Of a DNA stretch of 64,000 nt, positions 20,129-28,973 are shown one piece after another. Position numbers and translations under genes: made by a program. Within the stretch, counting starts at the first letter, position 1. The number at the start of each line of letters is the position of its first letter. The notes under the pieces were generated by a model. The model searched no databases. It saw nothing but the letters and a program-made list of their open reading frames with translations, and had not been told where the DNA came from. This DNA is from Acinetobacter higginsii (GTDB lineage Bacteria; Pseudomonadota; Gammaproteobacteria; Pseudomonadales; Moraxellaceae), in contig NZ_KB850072.1 in the NCBI RefSeq assembly GCF_000369525.1, positions 1,816,625 through 1,880,624 of the forward strand, read 5' to 3'.

Positions 20129-20633
20129 TTAATCTAATTTAATTACGGGTATCTCATCTTTTCTACATTGATTCACTCCACTTTCTCCATAAGACAACCC
20201 TACTAGCCAGTCATTAATATCTGTATATTTAATTTCACGCCCTTCAGGGTTGTAATGATGTGGTCGTATTGGATAAAGTATACCTATATGTATTTTCTCA
20301 CCCAAACAATACTCATAGTAGCTATCTTGATCAGAAATAAGTTTCCAACCATCAACTTCCAATTTCTTACGAATATGAGAAAAATCATTTAAAGAAAGAT
20401 TTGATTTTTTTTATTTTAGTAATTGAATATTTACTTTCTGGCTTATCAACCCAATTTTTTTCATTTGGTTGATATTCCCCAAAGTATTGATTAATGATAT
20501 GTGTAAAATACCTACCTTGTTGATTTTCTTCAATACTAGTACAAGAACAAAGATATACTATAAAAACTAAAAATTTAGTTTTCTTTAATATTTCTTTATT
20601 TACAAAAGAACGTAAAATCAAAATAATTGACAC
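20129..20633 (-). pseudogene. Putative immunity lipoprotein, paralogue A4, frameshifted
   Basis: Two adjacent frames (20385-20633 and 20129-20362) together encode one member of the A family: signal peptide and lipobox-like YLCSC, RYFTHIINQYFGEY, then DGWKLIS, YYEYC and GVNQC. They are broken by one extra base in the T8 run at 20405-20412. Removing one T restores ITKIKKSNLSLNDF and a full-length product. Possible explanations are a true null allele, polymerase or ribosome slippage giving phase-variable expression, or a sequencing error in the homopolymer. Confidence 0.8.
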
Positions 20634-20641
20634 ACCTATCT

Positions 20642-21094
20642 CTATTTATAATTATGACATATATATGAAGTTGTATTATTAGCTTTATAAAATATTACAT
20701 GCCAATCATCATTTAATTGCATTGCAACAGAGCCTTCAACTAATTCTTTATTACCCACAATAACTCGCGGTGCAATAATTTCAAGTTGTCTTTTATCTCT
20801 ACAAAATATATAACTTTGATTATATTTTTTATAATATTCCCACCCCATTTCTTTTAATTTTTTATCTTTCTTATTTAAGAAATTATTGATATCAAATTCA
20901 TCTGCTTTAATTTTATATGAAACCCTATTAGCACTATAAGATGAGTAACCTTTTAGATCGCCAGCTTTAACATCAAAAAGGACATTAGCCTCATTTACAA
21001 AGTCCTGATTTACTTTATCTATATAGGGTTTTCGTTCTACCTCCTTATCACATCCGACTAACAGAAATGAGAGGATTAAAATAATTTTTTTCAT
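20642..21094 (-). CDS. Putative immunity lipoprotein, paralogue B1
   Basis: A 150-residue protein. ATG 21094 is preferred over the upstream TTG at 21103 because it puts MKKIILILSFLLVGC directly at the N-terminus (lipobox C15). The mature part differs greatly from the A proteins but keeps W-x12-C-x47-C (GWEYY...YIFC...YIC) and a Trp at +33 (DDW), suggesting the same fold. Its closest relative in the array is B2 (shared SSYxAxR and GW). It is tightly linked to A4 downstream. Confidence 0.75.
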   Translation of the reverse strand: MKKIILILSFLLVGCDKEVERKPYIDKVNQDFVNEANVLFDVKAGDLKGYSSYSANRVSYKIKADEFDINNFLNKKDKKLKEMGWEYYKKYNQSYIFCRDKRQLEIIAPRVIVGNKELVEGSVAMQLNDDWHVIFYKANNTTSYICHNYK

Positions 21095-21127
21095 ACAAGC
21101 CAAATCAAAGTAAAAAATTAAAAATAA

Positions 21128-21571
21128 TTACTTACTATAATACTCCATACAATTATTAACGCCTAGCTTATTGTAATAAATTGCAAAGTACCAATAATCT
21201 TTGCTTTTAAAATTAACTTCTTCACCGTCTCGTGTATAATGCTTATCATAAATCGGATTTAATATGTCTATCGAATAATGGTTGGTTTTACAAAAATTAT
21301 AATAACTATTATAAGAGTCTACCAAATCCCATTTCCTCTTTAGTAGATCATTTTTTACACCCTCATAATCTTTGCTAGAAAAATCTTGTTTTTTTATTTT
21401 CACTACTAAAAGTTGAGTTGAGCTCTTTTCCCTATCAGTATCATATTCGTACTCATATTTACCAAACAACTCATTGGAGAACCTCTTCAAATCCAGTACT
21501 TCACTATCATCACATCCAAATAAACCAATACTAAAAGTAAAGATAGACATCAGTTTTATAAATCTTATCAT
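21128..21571 (-). CDS. Putative immunity lipoprotein, paralogue A5 (divergent)
   Basis: A 147-residue lipoprotein with lipobox GLFGC (C20) when started at ATG 21571; the longer frame begins with TTG. It shares with the A group the block YPxxxKHYxxDGEE (here NPIYDKHYTRDGEEV), the C-terminal GVNNC and the W-x12-C-x46-C spacing, but little else. It begins 26 bp after B2 and is followed 33 bp later by B1. Confidence 0.75.
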   Translation of the reverse strand: MIRFIKLMSIFTFSIGLFGCDDSEVLDLKRFSNELFGKYEYEYDTDREKSSTQLLVVKIKKQDFSSKDYEGVKNDLLKRKWDLVDSYNSYYNFCKTNHYSIDILNPIYDKHYTRDGEEVNFKSKDYWYFAIYYNKLGVNNCMEYYSK

Positions 21572-21597
21572 CAACTTAAAACCGAATTTAAACAATA

Positions 21598-22065
21598 TTA
21601 ACTATCAATATTACACACATAGCGTTTCTGTCTGGAGTGAATAAAACCCACATTCCAATACCCAACCAACTGGTTTAATGACTGTCCTTCACCAGTAGAA
21701 CTATAAGTATCTAATTTAACTGGAGGTACTAGTTCTAGTTGATTAGTGTTTTTATCACAGTAAATATAAGCTTCTTTATATTTTTCTTTATACAACCATC
21801 CTTTTTCTTTAAGACTAAGTTCAATATTGTTTAAAAATTCCCTTTCGCCAATACCACCATCACTCTGAATTTGAAATATTAATCTACCCGCATTATAAGA
21901 TGAGAATGAATGTCTATCTAAGATGCGATCACCAAAAACATAGTTAGCATCACTTTCAAATTTTTTAATTATTGTCTTATTATTAAGACTTTTGATCTCT
22001 GATTTATCAGCACGTGAACAAGCCATCATAAGAAGAATTAGAGGAAATATTAAAATAAATTTCAT
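21598..22065 (-). CDS. Putative immunity lipoprotein, paralogue B2
   Basis: A 155-residue lipoprotein (lipobox LMMAC, C16). The body resembles B1 (SSYNAGRL, KGW, YIYC, then W at +34 and YVC), following W-x12-C-x47-C. Its leader and 5' flank closely match those of A2. Together with the duplicated 24-bp element upstream (22102-22125) this marks it as a donor or recipient in array recombination. Confidence 0.75.
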   Translation of the reverse strand: MKFILIFPLILLMMACSRADKSEIKSLNNKTIIKKFESDANYVFGDRILDRHSFSSYNAGRLIFQIQSDGGIGEREFLNNIELSLKEKGWLYKEKYKEAYIYCDKNTNQLELVPPVKLDTYSSTGEGQSLNQLVGYWNVGFIHSRQKRYVCNIDS

Positions 22066-22101
22066 AACTTTTTCCTAATATTTAATCGCTGTTTGTAGAA
22101 G

Positions 22102-22125
22102 TGAAATACTAATCGAAGCATCAGC
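22102..22125. repeat. 24-bp direct repeat upstream of B2 (copy 2)
   Basis: This is the second copy of the element at 19985-20008, with one mismatch (T for C in GCATCAGC), in the same orientation and at a similar distance from the start codon of a lipoprotein gene. Confidence 0.75.
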
Positions 22126-22213
22126 TTTGTCTCTACTTAAACCAATTTATACAGCTTTGGGTAATTTTAAATTAAATCATTCACTTGATAGTATGATAAT
22201 GTCTAGCCGAACA

Positions 22214-22411
22214 TTACGAACATGTTGCTCCTACACAAGCTGCACCACCTTCTAAAAACCCATCACTTTCTATCTATATAATTAAAAAAACTTCAACCAT
22301 TAAAATACCAATGCTTATTATTACTCTACCTACAACAATTATCACCAATGCTAACCCAATTGAACTTTTTTCACCACTTGAAATATTTTAAAAAACCATC
22401 AACAAAAACAT
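22214..22411 (-). pseudogene. Remnant of a small membrane protein gene
   Basis: One reverse frame reads MFLLMVF-stop, then NISSGEKSSIGLALVIIV..., a clear membrane segment, then a second stop, then IESDGFLEGGAACVGATCS and a third stop. The coding-like composition across 66 codons interrupted by TAA and TAG suggests a decayed gene of an inner-membrane peptide. No family was recognised. Confidence 0.4.
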
Positions 22412-22441
22412 TACTACAGAAATTAAAAAAATAAGCTAAAA

Positions 22442-22753
22442 TTACTTTTTAAGCTTACACCCACAACTCGTACACTTTTTAGTATAAATACTAAACCCAA
22501 GATTAGATAAACTACCTTCTTTTTTAAAAAAACTTTTATTACAATTTGGGCAAATATTTTCATCAAAAATCAATATTTTTAATATATACATACTATATAT
22601 AGCCACAATAAAAAAACCTAGGAACACTAAAAAATTGAGATCAAACTCACTACCAACCACTGTAAAAAATGTAAGTATTATTATAGAAAAAAACTGGTAA
22701 GCAACAACTTTTTTGGCTACACCTCTTAGTCTCTCATTAACATTTCCATTCAT
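22442..22753 (-). CDS. Small membrane protein with C-terminal zinc ribbon
   Basis: A 103-residue protein with two hydrophobic segments (about 18-35 and 39-60), then CPNCNKS and, 22 residues after its second Cys, CTSCGC, a four-cysteine zinc-ribbon arrangement facing the cytosol. It lies inside the lipoprotein array and its start overlaps the open remnant 22737-22880 by 17 bp. Function unknown. Confidence 0.6.
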   Translation of the reverse strand: MNGNVNERLRGVAKKVVAYQFFSIIILTFFTVVGSEFDLNFLVFLGFFIVAIYSMYILKILIFDENICPNCNKSFFKKEGSLSNLGFSIYTKKCTSCGCKLKK

Positions 22754-22880
22754 TATTTTTTGCCCCAGTATTAATTAATTTAATAAACGTATAGCAAAGA
22801 ATTGTACCTCCTACAAAACATATAAACACTTCACAAACTTCCTTTAAAGGAATAACATCACATCCAATTAAAAAATAAAA
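22737..22880 (-). pseudogene. Open reading remnant with a membrane segment, no clear start
   Basis: Reverse codons give FYFLIGCDVIPLKEVCEV, a membrane segment (FICFVGGTILCYTF) and IKLINTGAKNNEWKC before TAA at 22737. There is no ATG, GTG or TTG at the 5' end and a stop lies immediately upstream, so this looks like the 3' end of a truncated small membrane gene. The overlap with the next gene's start is typical of a former operon. Confidence 0.3.
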
Positions 22881-22982
22881 TTATATATGAGATAAAAGCT
22901 CAACTCCCTATTTAATAAAAAATTTATTTTACTACATTCATATCATCTGGTTTTCTGTGGGTGGCAAAATAAACTAGAAAAA

Positions 22983-23441
22983 TTATCTCTCACAACTATT
23001 CACACCATTTTTGTTATAGTACAACCCTATATTCCAAGAGTTTATATCCTCATAAGTAATTTCCTCACCTTTCTTGTTTCTCTCAATCAAATCATTAGGA
23101 TACAAAATCCCAATAAGCTGATAATTGCCAAGACAATACAAGGTATAGTTTTCCGAACTTTCCATTTCAACCCACCCATCTGATTTTATTTTATTTTTTA
23201 TCTCATCCATTTCTACATTTGATAATTTTTTCTTATCAATTAAAATTGTTCCAGCATGATTTCCAGGGCGTTTAATAGATGACTCAAAAATAGGATCATA
23301 AGATTCAAAATACTTAGATATGATATCTTCAAAACTCATCATTTCAGATTTTCCGCGTTCGCCTGTACAAGATAAAATAGACAAAACAAAAACAAACAAA
23401 AGATTTATTTTAAAAAATTTTCTCATCCAAGCAATTATCAT
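22983..23441 (-). CDS. Putative immunity lipoprotein, paralogue A3
   Basis: A 152-residue lipoprotein (147 if started at the second ATG, 23426, which gives MRKFFKIN...SILSC). It is diverged from A1 but keeps KSDGW, W-x12-C-x46-C, ILYP, GEEITYEDINSW and GVNSC. It starts 11 bp after A1 ends, so it is the second gene behind rhs. It may be an older immunity protein left after the toxin tip was exchanged. Confidence 0.77.
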   Translation of the reverse strand: MIIAWMRKFFKINLLFVFVLSILSCTGERGKSEMMSFEDIISKYFESYDPIFESSIKRPGNHAGTILIDKKKLSNVEMDEIKNKIKSDGWVEMESSENYTLYCLGNYQLIGILYPNDLIERNKKGEEITYEDINSWNIGLYYNKNGVNSCER

Positions 23442-23452
23442 ATAAAAAACAT

Positions 23453-23923
23453 TTAATCCAACTTAATTACTGGAATTTCATCCTTAATACAATGCTTAAC
23501 CCCTGCTTCACTATATGACAATCCAACTGACCATTCATTTATATTTTCATATTTTATTTCCTCACCATCATAACCATAGTGTTTTGCATTTATTGGATAC
23601 AACACTCCCATATATATTTTTTTATCAAAACAATATTCAAAAAAACTATCATGACTTGATATTAGTACCCAACCATCATCTTGCAATTTTTTTTGTATAA
23701 TTTCAAAATCACCAAATGACATTTTTGATTTTTCCACCTCTGCTGTTGCATATTTATTCACAGGCTTATTAACCCAAACTTTCTCTCTTGGGCCGTACTC
23801 TCCAAAGTAGTTATCAATTACTTTATTAAAATATATACCTTTTTCTGTTGTTTCAGAATCCCGACAAGAAGATGTAAATAAAAAGGATGATATTAAAAAA
23901 ATCTTTAAAATCAATTTATTCAT
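23453..23923 (-). CDS. Putative cognate immunity lipoprotein of the Rhs effector (A1)
   Basis: A 156-residue lipoprotein with signal peptide and lipobox FTSSC (C20). It overlaps the rhs stop codon by 4 bp (ATGA), the usual arrangement for a toxin and its own immunity gene. Conserved features are DDGW at the start of W-x12-C-x46-C, the block YPINAKHYGYDGEE and C-terminal GVKHC. The two cysteines probably form a disulphide, which fits a periplasmic location. That site in turn implies that the Rhs tip acts in the periplasm or on a membrane from outside. Confidence 0.82.
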   Translation of the reverse strand: MNKLILKIFLISSFLFTSSCRDSETTEKGIYFNKVIDNYFGEYGPREKVWVNKPVNKYATAEVEKSKMSFGDFEIIQKKLQDDGWVLISSHDSFFEYCFDKKIYMGVLYPINAKHYGYDGEEIKYENINEWSVGLSYSEAGVKHCIKDEIPVIKLD

Positions 23924-26900
23924 TTATTAACAACCTTAGGTAATTGTAGTTTAAATTTTAAATCTATCGTTTCAGTCTCTGAGTAATCAAAGATTGTTGT
24001 ACCAAATCCTCTTTCCAAACCAACTTGACTCTTCGTAGAAAATAGCTTTTGCCCATTAGGAACCGTTACTCCTCCAGTTAAGCCTAATAATCCACCTGTA
24101 ATAGTATAACCTCTACCAGGTAACCATTCATTTACAAAATCTGATGTTCTTTGAGTTTTAGGCTTGTTAGTGATATAGCCAAAACTACAACCACCACCTT
24201 TTGCTGTAAAACTCTTTAATATCGATTTTCCAAATTCAAATGGTTTTTTATTTTGATTGTCTATTATTCCAGTAATTCCTGTGGCAACAGTTGAAAGGCT
24301 TACTCCTTTGGCTTTATAAACACTTCCATCATGAAGATTAATTACAACGCCACCGGCCAATGGACCAACACCACCTGAACAAATCGCATAATCAACACTT
24401 GGTGGGCAAACATAAGGAGTGTAAGCATTTTTTCCCAATACGGCTCTTGAGCGTAATCCACCTGGTTGTCTAGATTTAGGGGTAATTTCACAGACTGTGT
24501 TCCTATAGAACTCTTCTGCACTTTTTGCCCTCGCCTCATCTGCTAACTTCTTCTGTCTTTCTTTTTCCGCTGCTTTTTGTTTTGCTTGCTCATTTGCAAG
24601 TTTAGCCTGCTCAGTTGCTTTACGTTGACGCTCTAAAATCGGAGCATTCCTACGGTTAAAGTCTTGAGAATAACGTTCATAGTTTGACTGATTAGAATTC
24701 TTATTTTTCTCTGCCATCAAGCCCATTGGATCGACCCATTGAGTGGGATCATTTACATAGGCAGAAGTGTTATATCCACCGAATAACCCTATCGGATCTT
24801 TACTCATATACCTTGCACTATACGGCTCATAATAACGATAACGGTTATAATGCAGTCCTGTTTCATTATCGTAATACTGGCCTTGGAATCTGAGATTACT
24901 CTGCTCAAATGGATTGTCCTTATTAAGCATTTGGATCTCGAGTGCAGTCCCCCACGTATCCTGAGTAATTTCCCAAACACATTCACCTGCGGCATTGCTC
25001 AGTGTTTGCGGTGTTCCAACTTGATCACAATGATAAAAAGCGGTTTGCTCTAAAGCCACACGGTTTTTACGTGTATCGCTGCTCCAAATCGGATCTTTAT
25101 AAACCGAATAAGGCTTGTTGAGATATTCACTATAATCAGGTGTTTCTATCAGTTGAATAAAACCCTGATAACCCGCCTGCATTAACGGTACAAAGCTATC
25201 AGGCTCATAAACATAATGTTTGGTATAGCTATGCTCAGGATGGTTCGAATTTTGGCTTGATTCCCAAATCATCAAATCTCCATCCCAACCAAATAAGGTG
25301 AAGTCTTGATTTGATGATTTCTTATATAAACGACGTCCAAAGACATCATAACCATACTGAGTCACTTTCCCATTCAAGTTACTTTGAATCAAACGGTTAT
25401 GATTGTCCCAAGTCAGCTTTAAGACCTTACCATTTTGCGTGGTTTCAATCACATTGCCTTGTACATCATATTGATAATGCTTGCCTTGATACTGCTTGAT
25501 TAAATTGTTTTTGGCATGTGTTGTCTGGTTGATTGGGTCAATCAGATTCCCCGCTGGATCGAACTTAAAACTCTCGTTTTTATGCTGACTCTGCGTTGAA
25601 ATCAAACGTCCAATCGGATCATATTGATAATTAAGCTGTCCTAAACGACTGTCTTCAACTTGGGTGAGCAAATAATTTTTATCGTATTGATAATGTCTAT
25701 GCGCTTGGTAACGGAGTCGATCTGATGTTTCTTGCTCAGGCTCAATCTGTTGAGAAATCAGTAACCCGACATCATTATAATACTTGGTTTGCACCAAACC
25801 ATTTGCCAAGAAACGTACCGTTTCACGATGCAAATCATCACGTTGGAAAGAAACAACATCCTGCTGGTTAAACGCAATTCCGTAGATATGTCCTGAACCA
25901 TAACTCAGATTGGTCTGTTGCTGTCCGTCTGGACGAATGGTTTTAACCAGATTTCCCAGTTCATCATATTCATAACGCAGTACAGCCGTTAGATTCAACA
26001 TCTTATAATGCTGGTGTTCACGCACCAATTGTCCAAGCTGATTACGATACAGTTGAACTTGGCTCTCAGCATTACTGGCTGAGCTTAATTGTTGATTTAA
26101 ATTATATTCAAATTGCTCTGTCTGGCTTTGGTGAGTATGCAGATTGGTATATGTTTTAGAAGCAATCTGTCCATCATCATAATAGCTAAATTCGGTCAGA
26201 ATATTGGGTTGGCGAATCTGGAACAATAGCCCATTTTCACTATAGCTATAGTGCTTTTCTTCACCATCAAAGGCTTGTTCACTGACCAACTGACCAAACT
26301 TGTTATAGCCAAACTGGTATTCCGCCTGATTCTGGTTAATAAGCTTTTGGATACGACCCTGCTTATCCCATTGATAACCCACACGATGCTGATTGGCATC
26401 AATGCGTTGTTCTAACAGGCCGACTGTATTGTATTGATATTGAGTGATTAAGCCGTTGGTGTCGGTGTGATTAAGCAGGCGACCTTCTTGATCATGCTCA
26501 AATAGCTCTTTCAAGCCATCTGGATACACGATGGCTTGAAGCTGACCTTTATCTTTGCCTTGCATACTATACAGATATTGAACTTTCTGTTCATTCGCCG
26601 CTTGTTGGGCACTTAAATCACCTTCTTCATCATATTCCCATGTACTGCTTTTGCCTGAACAATCGGTATAAGACAGCATTTGCCCTTGATCATTGTACTG
26701 GATTTTCTTGATACCTCCTTTGGCATCAACCACTTCCACCACCTGATTATTGCTGTTGTATTTATATTGAGTGACATGACCTAAAGGATTAATCTCTTTG
26801 CTGACATTGCCCTGTGTATCATATTCACGTTTCCAGATATTACCTTCTGGATCTTTGGTCTCGGTTAAATTGCCTTGTTCATCATAAGCAAAGCGAATCA

Positions 26901-28902
26901 CACCACCATTCGGCTGTACAATTTTCGCCAGTTGCCCTTGATCATTATATTCTTGCTGAGTTTCCCGACCTTCAAAGTCAATTTGTCGAGTAATGCGTTT
27001 TTCACCGTCACGAGAATACCAAGACTCTCGACCATCGGCTAAACGAGTCCGATAGGTAAAACCATCCAAATCGAAATAATAATAGGTTGGTACATCATAG
27101 GCATCGTAAACTGCAACTTGACGTAAACGCGGATGCCATTTCAGTTTGGTATGGAAACTGCCGTCATCCGCCCATTCTTCAATGGCTTTGGCATTTGACA
27201 ACGTCGATTCATAACGAATATTTTGTCCACGTCCTGTACGATCGGTATAGCGCGTTAATTGGTGAGCCTGATTATATTCGTATTGACGTGCATACCCATT
27301 TTGATCAAAAGCTGTAATCAGATTACCTTGTGCATCATAGTGATAGCGTGCCCAAGGCTCAATTTGATCATCCACAAATACCGCAATAATCTTAACTTGC
27401 TCATTAAAGGCAAATTTTAGTTGGTGCTGAGCCTGTTCAAACTGAAAATCAATAGCTTGAAGATAAGCAACACCATCTGCCAAAAGATAACTTAGGCTAA
27501 TTTTTTCATTGGAATTTTCATTGAATTGTTGAATTAAATGATAGGGCTGACCAAGACCAAATTGATGAAAATGGAAACTCCAGTCACCGCCAAAATCTAA
27601 TAGCAAATCACCATTTCCAATTGGATGAACTGTCATTCCTTCATAAGGAACGGTATAAGCCTGCTGCAAAATCGTGGATGGTAAGGCATGTTTACGCCCT
27701 TTCGCATCAATAAAGACGTAACCTTGTTCTTTTGGCAAAATCACATTGGAAAAAGGCATCATCCAACGGGCGCCAATCATCCCCTGATCAAACTCATCCA
27801 TTTGCGAGTTATATTGGCGACTAAATACAAAACCAACTTTCGGTAAATAGAAATCAGCATGCTGAACCCGCTCTGCGCCAATTGAATAACTGATACTCTT
27901 ACCCGTCTCTGAACCATTACCTTCACAAGGTGGTGCATTCAATGCATCCGCCTGTAAGCTCACAAACTCCAAGGTATCACCTTTGGTATGGCGCTCATAT
28001 TCTCCCGTCTGATTAATCGGCACACTGGCATTGCCTTTATTTTCGCTGGCCTGAATCGCAGTTAAAGTTTGTTGTAATAACCAAGCCAAGCTGTATTTCT
28101 GCCCTGCATTGGCTTGCTGCTGTAAAGTCTGGCTTAAAGTTGCAATTGCTTGTGTTGCTTCTTGTTGCAGGCGTGTTTGAATATTTGGTTGTAGTTTAGG
28201 GGTTAAATCTGCCTGACTCGGTTTACCGATTAAATCAATGAGAGGTGCAGCCCAATTGCTAAATTTGAGTTTGGGGTCTCTTTTCTCTGCTGTTGCACCT
28301 ACCGACGTTGCAGCCATGCTCGCACTTATTGCTGTCGCAGGCACAGACAAGCTCGTCAGAATACTGCTGCCTAAGATCGTTGCCTGTGAGAGTAAGGTCG
28401 CTAATTTGGCTTGTGTTTCTTGTAAAAACTTTTCTAAATCACCTGCGACCATCGCATTCAGATGCAGGCCCAAGCGTTTAATATCCGCTTCTTTAATCTT
28501 TCCATTTTCTGGATATAAACATTGCGACATTAGACCAAACATCGGACGTAATGCCATACGCGCATGTGCTTCATTGCTTGGTTCTGCAAATAAACCAATT
28601 AAATTTGCAGCGAGCAATGCACCCTGTTGTACCGCAGCATCCTCTGTCTTACTGTCGGTCGCATATAAAATTAAATCCAGCACACTGCCTGTTAAAGCAA
28701 AAATATTGGCTACCGTTCCAGTATTCGCACTCCCTTGTAATTGTTCTAAACTGGTATTCCCACATACCTGTAAATAGAGCTGGATTTGCTTGGCAATCAT
28801 TTGCAGGTCAGTTACCGTGTGTACGCTGTCCAAATTAAAAACAGCAAGTTCAACCTTCGACGCTTTTTGATCTGTTACCTGTTGTGTTTTTTCCGTAGCC
28901 AT
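23920..28902 (-). CDS. Rhs-repeat effector, probably delivered by type VI secretion
   Basis: A 1660-residue protein. ATG 28902 is chosen because AAGGG lies 10 nt upstream; the frame also has TTG at 28911. Residues about 1-330 form an N-terminal region with hydrophobic helices (IFALTGSVLDLILYA, ATILGSSILTSL). They are followed by the start of the Rhs shell (ADFYLPKVGFVFSRQYNS), many YD repeats (YDxxGNLxxxxxxxG), and the Rhs core end (YNRYRYYEPYSARYMSKDPIGL ... VDPMGL at about 1395), the site of self-cleavage in this family. The tip is described separately. The gene follows vgrG by about 70 bp. No PAAR motif was seen and no Eag-type chaperone gene is adjacent. Confidence 0.92.
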   Translation of the reverse strand: MATEKTQQVTDQKASKVELAVFNLDSVHTVTDLQMIAKQIQLYLQVCGNTSLEQLQGSANTGTVANIFALTGSVLDLILYATDSKTEDAAVQQGALLAANLIGLFAEPSNEAHARMALRPMFGLMSQCLYPENGKIKEADIKRLGLHLNAMVAGDLEKFLQETQAKLATLLSQATILGSSILTSLSVPATAISASMAATSVGATAEKRDPKLKFSNWAAPLIDLIGKPSQADLTPKLQPNIQTRLQQEATQAIATLSQTLQQQANAGQKYSLAWLLQQTLTAIQASENKGNASVPINQTGEYERHTKGDTLEFVSLQADALNAPPCEGNGSETGKSISYSIGAERVQHADFYLPKVGFVFSRQYNSQMDEFDQGMIGARWMMPFSNVILPKEQGYVFIDAKGRKHALPSTILQQAYTVPYEGMTVHPIGNGDLLLDFGGDWSFHFHQFGLGQPYHLIQQFNENSNEKISLSYLLADGVAYLQAIDFQFEQAQHQLKFAFNEQVKIIAVFVDDQIEPWARYHYDAQGNLITAFDQNGYARQYEYNQAHQLTRYTDRTGRGQNIRYESTLSNAKAIEEWADDGSFHTKLKWHPRLRQVAVYDAYDVPTYYYFDLDGFTYRTRLADGRESWYSRDGEKRITRQIDFEGRETQQEYNDQGQLAKIVQPNGGVIRFAYDEQGNLTETKDPEGNIWKREYDTQGNVSKEINPLGHVTQYKYNSNNQVVEVVDAKGGIKKIQYNDQGQMLSYTDCSGKSSTWEYDEEGDLSAQQAANEQKVQYLYSMQGKDKGQLQAIVYPDGLKELFEHDQEGRLLNHTDTNGLITQYQYNTVGLLEQRIDANQHRVGYQWDKQGRIQKLINQNQAEYQFGYNKFGQLVSEQAFDGEEKHYSYSENGLLFQIRQPNILTEFSYYDDGQIASKTYTNLHTHQSQTEQFEYNLNQQLSSASNAESQVQLYRNQLGQLVREHQHYKMLNLTAVLRYEYDELGNLVKTIRPDGQQQTNLSYGSGHIYGIAFNQQDVVSFQRDDLHRETVRFLANGLVQTKYYNDVGLLISQQIEPEQETSDRLRYQAHRHYQYDKNYLLTQVEDSRLGQLNYQYDPIGRLISTQSQHKNESFKFDPAGNLIDPINQTTHAKNNLIKQYQGKHYQYDVQGNVIETTQNGKVLKLTWDNHNRLIQSNLNGKVTQYGYDVFGRRLYKKSSNQDFTLFGWDGDLMIWESSQNSNHPEHSYTKHYVYEPDSFVPLMQAGYQGFIQLIETPDYSEYLNKPYSVYKDPIWSSDTRKNRVALEQTAFYHCDQVGTPQTLSNAAGECVWEITQDTWGTALEIQMLNKDNPFEQSNLRFQGQYYDNETGLHYNRYRYYEPYSARYMSKDPIGLFGGYNTSAYVNDPTQWVDPMGLMAEKNKNSNQSNYERYSQDFNRRNAPILERQRKATEQAKLANEQAKQKAAEKERQKKLADEARAKSAEEFYRNTVCEITPKSRQPGGLRSRAVLGKNAYTPYVCPPSVDYAICSGGVGPLAGGVVINLHDGSVYKAKGVSLSTVATGITGIIDNQNKKPFEFGKSILKSFTAKGGGCSFGYITNKPKTQRTSDFVNEWLPGRGYTITGGLLGLTGGVTVPNGQKLFSTKSQVGLERGFGTTIFDYSETETIDLKFKLQLPKVVNK
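23923..24717 (-). other. Rhs C-terminal toxin tip, unrecognised
   Basis: These 265 residues follow the DPMGL boundary. They begin with a charged, Ala/Gln/Lys-rich coiled coil (about tip residues 21-70). A glycine-rich domain then carries several cysteines (NTVCEITP, YVCPPS, AICSGG, GGGCSFG) and strand-like stretches (GGVVINLHDGSVYKA, GYTITGGLLGLTGGV, FDYSETETIDLKFKL). No nuclease, deaminase, lipase or peptidoglycan-hydrolase motif was recognised. Alternating small and hydrophobic residues would suit a membrane-active domain; that is only inference. The lipoprotein immunity genes support a periplasmic target. Confidence 0.6.
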
Positions 28903-28973
28903 CAATCTCAAACCCTTAATTTATTTCAATACATCTATTTTTTTAAATTGCTGCGCGTGAATTAAAATCTGTC

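Noticed and set aside
28238-28777. 179-codon plus-strand frame opposite the start of rhs
   Set aside because: Antisense shadow of a GC-richer coding region; no ribosome site and no recognisable protein.
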